The notes under the pieces were generated by a model that saw only the letters and a list, made by a program, of their open reading frames with translations, was not told where the DNA came from and did not search any database. DNA of 43,200 nucleotides from Pseudomonadota bacterium (lineage in GTDB: Bacteria; Pseudomonadota; Alphaproteobacteria; Sphingomonadales; Sphingomonadaceae), in the NCBI GenBank assembly GCA_021794525.1, contig JAJYQP010000048.1, forward strand, positions 1 through 43,200, read 5' to 3'. Below, piece after piece: positions 15,536-24,162 of the stretch. The position numbers were made by a program, and so were the translations under genes. Positions within the stretch are counted from its first letter, which is position 1; each line of letters begins with the position of its first letter.

Positions 15536-16741
15536 TTACATCCCGGCCGCCGCGATCGCGCGATCGAGATCTTCGCGCAAGTCCTCTATGTCCTCCAGCC
15601 CGACATTGATCCGCAGCAGCCCCTCGGTGACGCCCATCTCCGCCCGCGTCTCCGCGGTCAGGCCGGCGTGCGTGGTGCTGGCCGGGTGGCACATCAGGCT
15701 TCGCGCGTCGCCGATATTGTTCGAGATATCGACGAGTTGGAGCGCATCAAGGATGGCGAAGGCGCGGTCCCGATCGCCCACGTCGAAGGCGAAGATCGGG
15801 CCACAAGCCTCCATCTGGCGCATCGCCAACTCGTGGCGCGGGTGGCTCGGGAGGCCGGGGTGCAGGACGCGGGGCACGCGGCCCTCGACGAAGCGGCCCA
15901 GCGCCAATGCGTTCTCGCTCTGGCGCCGCGCGCGCAGGTCGAGTGTCTCCAGCCCCTTGAGCACCACCCAAGCGTTGAACGGCGACAGCGTCGGCCCGGT
16001 GTTGCGCTGGAAGGGCAGCAGCACCTCGTCGATGAACTGGGAGCTGCCGCAGACCGCGCCGGCGAGGACGCGGCCCTGCCCGTCCATCAGCTTGGTTGCA
16101 CTGTAGGCGACCACATCGGCACCAAACTCCATCGGCCGCTGGAGTGCGGGCGAGGCGAAGGCGTTGTCCACCACCGTCACGATGCCATGGGCCTTTGCCA
16201 GCGCGCAGACTTGGGCAATGTCGACGACGTCGAGCGTCGGGTTGGCAGGCGTTTCGAAGAAGAACACCTTGGTGTTCGGGCGGATTGCCGCTTCCCACGC
16301 CGCATCGTCGGCAGCGTCGATGGTGGTGCTTTCGATCCCGAAACGCGGGCAGAGGCTGTCGACGAGCCAACGGCAGCTGCCGAAAGCGGCGCGGCCAGCG
16401 ACGACGTGATCGCCCGCGGAAAGCTGGCACAGCAGCGCCGCGGTCATCGCCGCCATGCCGCTCGCCTGCGCCCGGCAGGCCTCCGCCCCCTCGAGCAGCG
16501 CGATCCGCTCTTCCAGCATGGCGACTGTCGGGTTCTGGAGGCGGGAGTAGGTCATTCCCTCGGCCTCGCCCGCGAACCGCGCGGCGACCGTGGCCGCATC
16601 GTCGTATGTATAGCCGGAGGTGAGGAACAGCGCCTCGCTCGTCTCGCCGTGCTCCGACCGCCAGGTTCCCCCGCGCAAGGCTTGCGTAACCGGGCGCCAA
16701 TTGCGGGTGACGGTGCGATCGGTGCCGGTGCGCTTCTTCAT
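15536..16741 (-). CDS. metZ: O-succinylhomoserine sulfhydrylase
   Basis: This 401-residue PLP enzyme belongs to the Cys/Met metabolism family. MetZ makes homocysteine from O-succinylhomoserine and sulfide, bypassing cystathionine. The PLP lysine is Lys217 in YSATKLMDGQG, with TPANPTLDVVD and VVDNAFASPALQRP around the cofactor. The opening RPVTQALRGGTWRSEHGETS and the internal GSSQFIDE segment favour MetZ over MetB/MetC. The related enzymes cystathionine gamma-synthase or O-acetylhomoserine sulfhydrylase cannot be excluded by motif alone. It is the first gene of a minus-strand run with the S9 peptidase, apaG and the LysR gene. Confidence 0.88.
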   Translation of the reverse strand: MKKRTGTDRTVTRNWRPVTQALRGGTWRSEHGETSEALFLTSGYTYDDAATVAARFAGEAEGMTYSRLQNPTVAMLEERIALLEGAEACRAQASGMAAMTAALLCQLSAGDHVVAGRAAFGSCRWLVDSLCPRFGIESTTIDAADDAAWEAAIRPNTKVFFFETPANPTLDVVDIAQVCALAKAHGIVTVVDNAFASPALQRPMEFGADVVAYSATKLMDGQGRVLAGAVCGSSQFIDEVLLPFQRNTGPTLSPFNAWVVLKGLETLDLRARRQSENALALGRFVEGRVPRVLHPGLPSHPRHELAMRQMEACGPIFAFDVGDRDRAFAILDALQLVDISNNIGDARSLMCHPASTTHAGLTAETRAEMGVTEGLLRINVGLEDIEDLREDLDRAIAAAGM

Positions 16742-16816
16742 TGTGCCCGGCGTTTAGCAGCGCACGAGGGCGCCACAAGTCGCGATCGCAACGCTGGTCG
16801 AACTGCACATGCGAAA

Positions 16817-16842
16817 CGGGCGGGAAGTCCCCTCCCCGCCCG
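16817..16842 (-). terminator. Possible intrinsic terminator of the small membrane protein gene
   Basis: An 8-bp GC-only stem (CGGGCGGG at 16817-16824 paired with 16835-16842) with a 10-base loop lies 27 bases after the stop codon at 16869 on the minus strand. Only three Us follow the stem, so termination strength is uncertain. It also separates this gene from metZ. Confidence 0.5.
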
Positions 16843-16868
16843 TCCGTAATCAAACGATCACCGATCGA

Positions 16869-17078
16869 TCACGGGCTCGACGGATTGTCGTCCGCGATGA
16901 TGATGATGCCGGCGATCACCGCGGCGGCAGCCAGCAGGGCGATCAGCAGGCTTCCGCCCAGCTCCTGCTCACCGGTGACGGGCGCGGCGGCCCGCTCGGC
17001 AGCAGCAGCATTGGCAGCCGCCGGAGCAGCGACCATTGCCGCTGCAGCAGTAGCAAGTGCTACAATGCTTTTCTTCAT
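16869..17078 (-). CDS. Small secreted or membrane protein, unknown function
   Basis: A 69-residue open frame has a clear signal peptide (MKKSIVALATAAAAMVAAPA, cleavage likely near ANA-A). A short polar region (ERAAAPVTGEQE) follows, then one hydrophobic helix (LLIALLAAAAVIAGIIII) and a brief acidic tail ADDNPSSP. AAGGAG lies eight bases before the ATG, supporting translation. The start chosen is this internal ATG rather than the longer frame to 17267. I do not recognise a named family. After processing it would be a single-pass inner-membrane peptide of about 45 residues. It is divergent from the mannosyltransferase gene at 17290. Confidence 0.7.
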   Translation of the reverse strand: MKKSIVALATAAAAMVAAPAAANAAAAERAAAPVTGEQELGGSLLIALLAAAAVIAGIIIIADDNPSSP

Positions 17079-17289
17079 GCGTCCCACTCCTTCTAATGAC
17101 GTCACACAAACGACAGGACTTGGCGTATGGGTGGTGACCCTTGCAGTCAATCGCCGCACCCCGCCAAAGCCTGCCTTTTTCAGCGAAGCGCCTTTGGAGA
17201 ACGACGAACGACTACAGTTGCCTCGCGTAGTGCGAGTTTCTAACCTGGAATAGCACGGAAGCGACAATCACGGCGCAAAAAGGGTTCAC

Positions 17290-18618
17290 TTGCGATCCGC
17301 TTCGGAGATGCCTAGGCGCGGTCTTCGCATGCACACCTCCCACGCCACGCCGGTCGATCCCATGCGGTGGTGTGTCGCCTTCGCTGTCGCTTTCTGGGCG
17401 CTGATGCTGTGGCGGCTCACGATACCGTCGAAGTTCTATTTCGATGAGGTTCATTACCTCCCGGCGGCGCGAGAATACTGGGCGCTCGGCAAATATGTGA
17501 ATCGCGAACATCCACTGCTAGGCAAGGAGATCATTGCTCTCGGGATGCAGATTTTCGGGGATCGGCCGCTCGGGTGGCGGTTCTTCCCCTGCCTGGCCGG
17601 GGCGGTGACCCTGTTTGCGGCGATGCGCGCGCTGTGGTTCGCATCGCTCAGCAGGTTCGCGACCCTCGCCTATGGTGTACTTCTGGCGAGCGGGTTCTAC
17701 CTGTTCGTGAACGCCCGGATCGCGATGCTGGACATCTTCATGGTCTGCTTCGTAACGGTCTCCTACTGGCAGCTCGCGGCGGCTGTGCGGGAGCCGGAGA
17801 ATGGCCGCATTCGCCTGATCGCCGCGGGGATCGCGCTTGGGCTGGCGATGGCCTCCAAGTGGAACGCAGCCCCGCTCGCGGTACTGCCCGGCCTCGTCTT
17901 CCTGGCTGCGAGGGCGCGCGCGGGACGGCGTCGCCTGCTGCTGTCGCGCCGTGGTGCCCCGGTCCCGGGCATCACTCTGCTGGAAGCGGCGGTATGGCTC
18001 GGCGCACTGCCGCTGGCGGTCTACACGCTCACCTACATCCCGGCATGGTTCTTCGCCGACGGCGGGATCGGCACCAAGGGCGGTCCGGCGAACTTCATTG
18101 CACTGCACATGGAAGCTGTCCGGCTCCAGGAAAGCGTGGTCAAGAAGCACCCCTATATGAGCCACTGGACGCAGTGGGTCACCAACATCCGCTCGATCTG
18201 GTATCTCTACGAGCCGGTCGACGGCGCGCAGCGTGGCATCGTGCTGATCGGCAATCCGCTGACCACGCTGCTGGGCCTCCCCGCCCTGCTCTGGGCGCTG
18301 GTGGAGACAATTCGCAAGCGGAACCCGGCGGCCGGGGCGGTTGTGCTGCTCTACGCCGTCACGCTCGGGTTCTGGATCGTGACCGCCAAGCCGATCCAGT
18401 TCCTGTATCACTACTTTCTCCCGAGCATGGCGTTGCTTGCGGCACTTGCCCTGGCACTCGACGCGATCTGGGCACGGGGCTGGCGGTGGCTGGCACTTCT
18501 GCCCCTGGCGGCCAGCGTGGGCCTGTTCGTCTATTTCTACCCGATCCTGAGCGCTGCGCCGCTATCAGGCGGCACCCAGGCCTTTGCCGAATGGATGTGG
18601 CTGAAAAGCTGGCGTTAG
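17290..18618 (+). CDS. PMT-family (GT39) polyprenyl-phosphate-mannose--protein mannosyltransferase
   Basis: The product (up to 442 residues) is a polytopic membrane glycosyltransferase of the PMT/GT39 fold. The first luminal/periplasmic loop carries FYFDEVHYLPAAREY, with the catalytic Asp-Glu of PMTs. This is followed by the hallmark REHPLLGKEIIALG and FGDRPLGWRFF segments and by NARIAMLDIFMV, which matches the third conserved PMT block. About ten hydrophobic helices follow. PMT enzymes move mannose from a polyprenyl-phosphate carrier to Ser/Thr of exported proteins. Start choice is open: TTG 17290 has AAAAAGGG five bases upstream, while ATG 17308 and 17329 give shorter forms. It converges with the polyprenyl-phosphate mannose synthase-like gene, a plausible donor supplier. 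Confidence 0.83.
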   Translation: MRSASEMPRRGLRMHTSHATPVDPMRWCVAFAVAFWALMLWRLTIPSKFYFDEVHYLPAAREYWALGKYVNREHPLLGKEIIALGMQIFGDRPLGWRFFPCLAGAVTLFAAMRALWFASLSRFATLAYGVLLASGFYLFVNARIAMLDIFMVCFVTVSYWQLAAAVREPENGRIRLIAAGIALGLAMASKWNAAPLAVLPGLVFLAARARAGRRRLLLSRRGAPVPGITLLEAAVWLGALPLAVYTLTYIPAWFFADGGIGTKGGPANFIALHMEAVRLQESVVKKHPYMSHWTQWVTNIRSIWYLYEPVDGAQRGIVLIGNPLTTLLGLPALLWALVETIRKRNPAAGAVVLLYAVTLGFWIVTAKPIQFLYHYFLPSMALLAALALALDAIWARGWRWLALLPLAASVGLFVYFYPILSAAPLSGGTQAFAEWMWLKSWR

Positions 18619-18625
18619 CTCGCGC

Positions 18626-19747
18626 TCAGAAGCGACCCCAGACGAAGCGGCTCGACAGGGCGTAGTTCCACACCGAGCCGATCGCGATGCCCACCAGCGC
18701 CGCGGGCAAGGTGTGGACGCCATAGTCGTGCAGCGTCGTCGCGACGGCTACATTAGCAAAAGCGCCGATCGAGCAGGCGACGATGAAGCTGACCCAGCCC
18801 TTCAGCAAGGCGGCCGCGCTTTCGAGACGGCTGTCGCGATAGGTGAGCCAGTTATTGAGCCAGAAGTTGAAGCTCATGGCCCCGAACGTCGCCGCCGCCT
18901 GACCCCAGGCGAAGGTCGCACCGAAGGCGAGCAAGCAGGCATAGAGGATCGCCATGTGCACCACGACGCCAAGTACCCCAACCGTTGCGAACAGTGCGAA
19001 GCGGGTGGGAATGATCCGGCCGAAGCTCTTGTCGTAGAGTCCGGCGAGGAAATCGAACGCGATGGCGCGGTCGAGCTTCGATTCGCCCGAGCGGCGCGCT
19101 GAGAAGTTCATCGGAAAGTCCTTGACCGTTAGCGGCGGATTCGCGGTGGCGAGAAGGTCGAGCAGGATCTTGAAGCCAATGCCCGAGAGGTTCGGCACCA
19201 GGCGGCGCGCGGTGGCGGTGGGAAGCAGGAAATAGCCGCTCATCGGGTCGCTGAGATCGACCCCGGTCAGGCGCCGGGCGAGGCGGTTGGCGATGCTGGA
19301 CAGCTTTTCGCGGTCGGGCCGGTTCCACTCCGCCGTGCTCGCGCCCTCGGCAAAGCGGCTGGCGACCGCGACCTCCGCCTCTCCCGCCTTCACGCTCGCA
19401 AGCATCGGCCTCAGCAGCGCCGGATCGTGCTGATGATCGGCGTCCATGACCGCGACATAGGGCGCGGCGGTCGCGCAGAAACCCTCGATCGCCGCGCTCG
19501 CAAGGCCACGCCGTCCGATGCGCTGGATGACGCGCAGCCGCGGGTCGGTGAGGCTGAGCTGGCGCGCTTCCTCTGCCGTCCCGTCGGACGAATTATCGTC
19601 CACCACCAGCACTTCCCAGCCCCCGGTGCCGAGAGCCGCCTCGATCCGTTCGATCAGCGGCGCGATATTGTCGCGCTCGTTGAGCGTGGGCAGCACGATG
19701 GCAAGTTCGAGCGGTGCGGTGGCCGCGGCGGGAATCGGGGCAGGCAT
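18626..19747 (-). CDS. Polyprenyl-phosphate mannose synthase-like GT2 fused to a GtrA domain
   Basis: The 373-residue protein has two parts. Residues about 14-235 form a GT2 domain of the DPM1 type: IVLPTLNERDNIAPLI, VLVVDDNSSDGT, VMDADHQHDP, then DPMSGYFLLP and SARRSGESKLD, all characteristic of dolichyl/polyprenyl-phosphate mannose synthases. Residues about 245-373 hold four transmembrane helices with the GtrA pattern (RFALFATVGVLGVVVHM, then FNFWLNNWLTYRD and VWNYALSSRFVW). It probably transfers a sugar, likely mannose, from a nucleotide donor to undecaprenyl phosphate and may help to flip it. Mannose versus glucose cannot be fixed by motif. The neighbouring convergent PMT gene favours mannose. 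It ends eight bases from that gene's stop. Confidence 0.86.
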   Translation of the reverse strand: MPAPIPAAATAPLELAIVLPTLNERDNIAPLIERIEAALGTGGWEVLVVDDNSSDGTAEEARQLSLTDPRLRVIQRIGRRGLASAAIEGFCATAAPYVAVMDADHQHDPALLRPMLASVKAGEAEVAVASRFAEGASTAEWNRPDREKLSSIANRLARRLTGVDLSDPMSGYFLLPTATARRLVPNLSGIGFKILLDLLATANPPLTVKDFPMNFSARRSGESKLDRAIAFDFLAGLYDKSFGRIIPTRFALFATVGVLGVVVHMAILYACLLAFGATFAWGQAAATFGAMSFNFWLNNWLTYRDSRLESAAALLKGWVSFIVACSIGAFANVAVATTLHDYGVHTLPAALVGIAIGSVWNYALSSRFVWGRF

Positions 19748-19758
19748 GGCGCGCGCTC

Positions 19759-20829
19759 TTAGTCGGCTTTGGCGAGTTCTTGAACCACTGCTTGTGCAAG
19801 CTCATCGGTCGAGGCCGACCCGCCGAGATCGGCGCCGCGCGGGCCCGAAGCGAGCACCCGGCCGACAGCGCGCTCAATGCGACCTGCTTCGTCATCGCGT
19901 CCCAGTGAGTGGCGCAGCAGCATGGCGAGGCTCAGGATCGCCGCCAGCGGGTTTGCCTTGTCCTGCCCGGCGATATCGGGCGCGCTGCCGTGGATAGGCT
20001 CGTAAAGGCCGAAAGTGCCATGCGCCGTCCGGCGCTCGCCAAGCGAGGCGCTGGGAAGCAGGCCGATGGAGCCGACACAGGCGCTCGCCTGGTCGGACAG
20101 GATATCGCCGAACAGGTTCCCGGTCACGATGACATCGAACTGGCCGGGACTGCGGACGAGCTGCATCGCAGCGTTGTCGACATACATGTGCGCAAGCGCG
20201 ACTTCAGGATAGTCGCGCGCGACGTCGATCGCCGTTTCGCGCCAGATGCGGCTGGTCTCGAGGACATTGGCCTTGTCGACACTGGTAACATGTCCGCGCC
20301 GTGCCTGTGCCGCCCGGAACGCGATATGCGCGATCCGGCGAACCTCCGCCTCGCCATAGGCCATCTCATCCCAGCCCTGGCGTTTGCCGTCGGGGCCCGC
20401 GCGTTCGCCCTTGGCGCCGAAATAGACGTCACCGGTGAGCTCGCGGACGACGAGCAGGTCGATCCCGCGCGCGAGTTCCGGCCTCAGCGGCGACAGCTCC
20501 TCCAGCCCCGGCCAGCCCGAGGCGGGGCGCAGGTTCGCGAACAGGCCCAGCTCGCGCCGGAGGCCCAGGATCGCCTGCTCCGGCCGCAGCGCGCGCGGGA
20601 GGGTGTCGAACTCCGGATCGCCGACCGCGCCAAACAGCACGGCATCGGCAGCCCGCGCGATCTCCAGCGTTTCGGCGGGCAGCGGATGGCCGTGCCGACG
20701 ATAGGCGGCCCCGCCCACATCACCCTCGTGCAGCGTCAGTCCAGGCAGGGAGAGCGCATCCAGCACGCACAGGGCGGCGCGCGTCACCTCGGGGCCGATC
20801 CCGTCTCCGGGCAGGACTGCGATCTTCAT
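19759..20829 (-). CDS. leuB: 3-isopropylmalate dehydrogenase
   Basis: LeuB oxidises and decarboxylates 3-isopropylmalate in leucine synthesis, using NAD+ in the cytoplasm. The 356-residue product starts [15 protein letters not shown]. It shows the substrate-binding arginine region ([14 protein letters not shown]), [15 protein letters not shown], the catalytic Lys in [15 protein letters not shown], the metal-binding aspartates in [12 protein letters not shown] and [12 protein letters not shown], and the NAD site [18 protein letters not shown]. The Asp/Ile-type NAD region agrees with LeuB rather than isocitrate dehydrogenase. Length is standard. It overlaps the recO stop by four bases, so coupling with recO is likely. 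Confidence 0.96.
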   Translation of the reverse strand: MKIAVLPGDGIGPEVTRAALCVLDALSLPGLTLHEGDVGGAAYRRHGHPLPAETLEIARAADAVLFGAVGDPEFDTLPRALRPEQAILGLRRELGLFANLRPASGWPGLEELSPLRPELARGIDLLVVRELTGDVYFGAKGERAGPDGKRQGWDEMAYGEAEVRRIAHIAFRAAQARRGHVTSVDKANVLETSRIWRETAIDVARDYPEVALAHMYVDNAAMQLVRSPGQFDVIVTGNLFGDILSDQASACVGSIGLLPSASLGERRTAHGTFGLYEPIHGSAPDIAGQDKANPLAAILSLAMLLRHSLGRDDEAGRIERAVGRVLASGPRGADLGGSASTDELAQAVVQELAKAD

Positions 20830-21434
20830 GCCACCATCTTTCCGAGCCGCTCGCGCAGCAATATGCGGGCGCCCATAACATCGGTGCGCGAGTGGGCAAG
20901 CAGCCGGGTGGCTATGGATTCTTGTAACCGGTCAAGCCAGTCAAGGGCCTCGGCAAGGTTCGACACCGCAGGTCGCGCACGGTCGGGCGACCCGTAGCCC
21001 AGCTCCCGCAACAGCAATACCTCGTATGCCACCAACGCGCCCGCCCATCCCCGTGCCGAGGGTGCCGCGCAGATCGCATCGAGCAGCGCCTGAAGCGCGC
21101 TGTAAAGCTTCGGATAGGGATGGCGCTCCGGCAGCGTCGCGGCGGTCAGCGCCGTCACCCAGCCGATCGCCGCCGCCGGAAGCGGTTCCGCCAACCAGGG
21201 GGCACGGCTCTGGATCAGTTCGAGCCGGGCGAAGGGGAGTTGGCTGTCGCTCCTGGCGCGAATATCGACCGCGACCGTGTTTCCGGGAATGACCACCGGT
21301 CGCAATTGTCGCCCTCGACCCCCAGCGACATAGGCGGCGACGATGCCGTAGCCCTCGGTCAGCAACCGCGCGATGACCGCGGTCTCGCCATGCGCGCGCG
21401 CTGCGACGAGAATGGCGGGCGCGGTGAGTTGCAG
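20826..21434 (-). CDS. recO: DNA repair protein RecO
   Basis: RecO loads RecA with RecF and RecR at single-stranded gaps. The recognisable RecO sequence begins [20 protein letters not shown], the OB-fold domain, and continues with [19 protein letters not shown] and the helical domain ending [11 protein letters not shown]. No zinc-finger cysteine quartet is seen. The start is a problem: homology begins at a CTG (21432-21434) directly after the TGA of the upstream peptidase gene. The only standard in-frame start upstream is TTG at 21503, which would overlap the peptidase by 68 bases and add 23 residues without RecO character. The CTG with translational coupling is preferred here but not proven. 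Confidence 0.88.
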   Translation of the reverse strand: MQLTAPAILVAARAHGETAVIARLLTEGYGIVAAYVAGGRGRQLRPVVIPGNTVAVDIRARSDSQLPFARLELIQSRAPWLAEPLPAAAIGWVTALTAATLPERHPYPKLYSALQALLDAICAAPSARGWAGALVAYEVLLLRELGYGSPDRARPAVSNLAEALDWLDRLQESIATRLLAHSRTDVMGARILLRERLGKMVA

Positions 21435-21435
21435 G

Positions 21436-23517
21436 TCAGTTTCCGCCGACTGCGGGCGCGCTAGGTTGCGGCTTGTCGGTGCGGTAGCGATCGAACCACG
21501 CAATGATCGCGCTCGCCTTGGCCGCGCTCTGGCTCGGGCGCGCCGTGAAGCCGCCGTGGCTTGCGTCTGGAACGGTCACGAACGCAGTAGGCACCCCGCG
21601 CAATTGCAGCGCCTGGTAATACTGCGCCGCCTCCGACATCGGGGTCCGGTAATCGTCCTCGCCCACCACGACCAGCGTTGGCGTCTTTACGTTGGCCATC
21701 AGCGAGAGGGGGCTGCGGCGCCAGTATTCTTCCGGCTTCTCCCAAGGCAGGGCACCGAACCAGTTCTTCGGCGCACCCACCGCGAGATCGGCGGTCAGCA
21801 TCTCGCTCGACCAGTTGATGACCGGCTTCTGCGTGGCAGCGGCGGCGAAGCGGTCGGTCTTGCCCACGATCCACGCGGTCAGGATGCCGCCACCCGAACC
21901 GCCGGTGACGAACAGGTTCTTCGGATCTGCAAGCCCGTCCGCGATGGCTGCATCGACGGAGGCCATCAGGTCGTCATAATCGGGACCGGGATAATTCTTG
22001 TCGATCAGATTGGCGAATTCCTCGCCATAAGAGGTCGAGCCGCGGGGGTTGGTGTAGAGAACCGCGTAACCCGCAGCCGCATAGAGCTGGTAGTCGGTCG
22101 AAAAGCCGGGTCCGTATTCGGCGTGCGGTCCGCCGTGGATTTCCAGGATCGTGGGCAGACGCTTGCCGGGAGCGGCTCCGGGCGGCGTGATGATCCAGGC
22201 GTCGATGGGCCGACCGTCGGGCGCAGTCACCGCCAGCTTGCGCATGGGCGCCATGTCCTTGCCCTGCAGCCAGGTTGCATTGAGGCGTGTGACCTGCCGG
22301 GCGTTGCCACCCGATTGCACGAACAGGTCGCCGGGGCGGTCCACGCCGCCTGCGGTATAGGCCAGCGTGCCGCTGTCGGAAACGCTGAACTCCCCACCGG
22401 CATAGGGGCGATCCGACACTCCGCCATTCCTGAGGTCCGAGGCCACGGTGGCCACGCGCCCGTCGAGGCCGATGCGCGCGATCTTGGTCACGCCGCGGTC
22501 GGCGTAGCTGGCGTAGAGTGCTGAGTTTCCGGCCCATTCGACGGTGTTGAAAGATCGCTCGAGCGATGATGCCAATTGGCGGGAATTCGTCCCGTCGGCG
22601 TCCATCACGTAAAGATCGACGTTCTCGTTCGAGCGGCCTGCATCGTCGAAACCGAGGTAGGCGATACGGCGCCCATCGGGCGACACGCGCGGGGCAAAAT
22701 CGGGGCCGACGCGGGTCGTCAGCGCACGCACCGCGCCGCTATTCACATCGACCGTGTAGATTTCGCCGTCGGTCGAGCGTTCCCAGTCCTTGATGCGGTT
22801 GCTCGCGAAATAGATCGACCGGCCGTCAGCGGACCAGTCGATCGGCCCGCCAGCGTCCCAGTCACCCCCGGTGACGCGCCGCGGTGCGCCTCCATCGGCG
22901 CTGACGACGAAGATCTGGTCGAAACCGGGCTTGGCGTAACCGCCGCCGTCGAAGCGGTAGGTGACGCGGTCGATGATGGTGAGCGGCTTGGCCCATTCCG
23001 CGCCTTCCGGTTTGTCGGGTGCCTTGCCCAGCTTTGCGCCGTCCGCCGGGACCCGCATGGTATAGGCGATCTGGCGCCCGTCGGGAGACCATGCGAGGGC
23101 GCCGGGCGTATCGGGCAGCCCGGTCACGCGCACGCTCGTGCCGCTGTCGAGATAGAGCACATGAAGCTGGGCACCCGTCCCGCCCGCAGTCGACATGTAA
23201 GCGATTCGCTTGCCATCCGGCGACCAGACCGGGGCCATGTTGGCATTGCTGTCCGCCACGAGCGGTCGCTGCGCGCCGCTTTTCGCGTCGACCAGCCACA
23301 GTGACGAGGCGTAGCGATCCTTCATGATGTCGCCCGTCTTGCGGACGTAGACGATCCTGCTCCCATCGGGATTGATCTGGGGGTCGGTCACGCCTTCGAG
23401 CTTGAAGAGGTCTTCCCCCATGAAGGATCGGGTTGGAAGGTCCTGCGCTGCCAACGGAAAAGAGGCGGCCATCAGCGGTATAGCTGCCGTCACGGCCAAT
23501 CCAAAAAACCGCTTCAT
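21436..23517 (-). CDS. S9 family peptidase (acylaminoacyl-peptidase/DPP IV-like), exported
   Basis: The 693-residue product starts with a signal peptide (FFGLAVTAAIPLMAASFPLA), then a beta-propeller of WD40-like/PD40 blades (repeated SPDGKRIAY, SPDGRQIAY, SADGRSIYF, SPDGRRIAY motifs). The C-terminal alpha/beta hydrolase domain follows. Catalytic Ser is about residue 540 in VTGGSGGGILTAW, Asp about 620 in GEDDYRTPMSE and His about 652 in DASHGGF. It should cleave short peptides in the periplasm. The start at 23517 is preferred over 23724 because GGTGGAG lies eight bases upstream and the signal peptide follows directly. Unlike its relative at 13492-15466, the frame is intact. It precedes recO on the same strand. 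Confidence 0.93.
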   Translation of the reverse strand: MKRFFGLAVTAAIPLMAASFPLAAQDLPTRSFMGEDLFKLEGVTDPQINPDGSRIVYVRKTGDIMKDRYASSLWLVDAKSGAQRPLVADSNANMAPVWSPDGKRIAYMSTAGGTGAQLHVLYLDSGTSVRVTGLPDTPGALAWSPDGRQIAYTMRVPADGAKLGKAPDKPEGAEWAKPLTIIDRVTYRFDGGGYAKPGFDQIFVVSADGGAPRRVTGGDWDAGGPIDWSADGRSIYFASNRIKDWERSTDGEIYTVDVNSGAVRALTTRVGPDFAPRVSPDGRRIAYLGFDDAGRSNENVDLYVMDADGTNSRQLASSLERSFNTVEWAGNSALYASYADRGVTKIARIGLDGRVATVASDLRNGGVSDRPYAGGEFSVSDSGTLAYTAGGVDRPGDLFVQSGGNARQVTRLNATWLQGKDMAPMRKLAVTAPDGRPIDAWIITPPGAAPGKRLPTILEIHGGPHAEYGPGFSTDYQLYAAAGYAVLYTNPRGSTSYGEEFANLIDKNYPGPDYDDLMASVDAAIADGLADPKNLFVTGGSGGGILTAWIVGKTDRFAAAATQKPVINWSSEMLTADLAVGAPKNWFGALPWEKPEEYWRRSPLSLMANVKTPTLVVVGEDDYRTPMSEAAQYYQALQLRGVPTAFVTVPDASHGGFTARPSQSAAKASAIIAWFDRYRTDKPQPSAPAVGGN

Positions 23518-23579
23518 TGCCCACTCCACCTTCGGTCGTCCCCCGCTACTTGCGCGCGCGGGGGCGGGAGCGCAAGCAG

Positions 23580-23825
23580 TCAGGCGGTCCCCGCTCCCAT
23601 CGCCTCCTGCGACGCCTTCACCGCCATCGGTTTCCTGCGACCCATCGACCAGTTCGCCTGCATCCTGACCTCGGGATTGGGCGCGCACCAGATCTCTCCG
23701 GTCGCGTCGATGGCGGTCACCCATAGCAGGTTGTGCTCCGGCCCATAGTCGATCACAGCCATCGCGAGGCCATCGCCTCGGCCGAGGACATGGAGCGGGA
23801 TCGGGGGATCGAGTTGGGTGAGCAT
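23580..23825 (-). CDS. Conserved small hypothetical protein
   Basis: An 81-residue frame starting at ATG 23823-23825 (MLTQLDPPIPLHVLG), with GGAGG six bases upstream. The centre reads VIDYGPEHNLLWVTAIDATGEIWCAPNPEVR, a compact beta-rich pattern; the tail is polar. I recall similar small proteins in sphingomonads but no named family or function. No signal peptide or membrane helix is visible. It lies 63 bases upstream of the S9 peptidase and downstream of ubiK, all on the same strand. Coding status is supported by the ribosome-binding site and the start position, not by an identified domain. Confidence 0.68.
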   Translation of the reverse strand: MLTQLDPPIPLHVLGRGDGLAMAVIDYGPEHNLLWVTAIDATGEIWCAPNPEVRMQANWSMGRRKPMAVKASQEAMGAGTA

Positions 23826-23885
23826 GGCAGCCTCCGTTGATTGAGGCTGCAACGCGGGGGCGGCAGGAGGTTCCCGACCTGACCT

Positions 23886-24131
23886 TTATCCGCGCTTCGC
23901 CTCGAGCGCGGCGACGCGGGCCTTCAGATCTTCCGCCTCCTCGCGCGCCTTGGCGGCCATGGCCTTCACCGCCTCGAACTCCTCGCGGCTGACGAAATCC
24001 ATGCCGCCTATCGCGCCTTTCAGCCGTTCGCGAGCACTGTCGCGCGCTTCGCGGGTCATGCCGGCGAAGGTGCCGGCGGCTGCGTTGGCGAGCTTGACGA
24101 AGTCGGCGATGATCGGATTTTCGGACTGCAT
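23886..24131 (-). CDS. ubiK: UbiK/BMFP-domain accessory protein
   Basis: This 81-residue protein matches the UbiK (YqiC, membrane fusogenic BMFP) family. In enterobacteria UbiK binds UbiJ and supports aerobic ubiquinone synthesis. The N-terminal half (IIADFVKLANAAAGTFAGMT, then ARERLKGAIGG) forms an amphipathic helix; the C-terminal half (FEAVKAMAAKAREEAEDLKA, then RVAALEAK) is a coiled coil. The sequence FVSREEFEAVKAMA is diagnostic. AGGGG precedes the ATG at 24131 by seven bases. It lies 31 bases after tspO on the same strand. Role in ubiquinone synthesis here is inferred from the family. Confidence 0.87.
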   Translation of the reverse strand: MQSENPIIADFVKLANAAAGTFAGMTREARDSARERLKGAIGGMDFVSREEFEAVKAMAAKAREEAEDLKARVAALEAKRG

Positions 24132-24162
24132 GATCAGCCCCTAGGCCACCGCGACGCGCCGA

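Noticed and set aside
17222..17236. Hairpin CTCGC/GCGAG before the mannosyltransferase gene as a terminator
   Set aside because: Five-base stem with three Us in a divergent promoter region, where no transcript needs to end.
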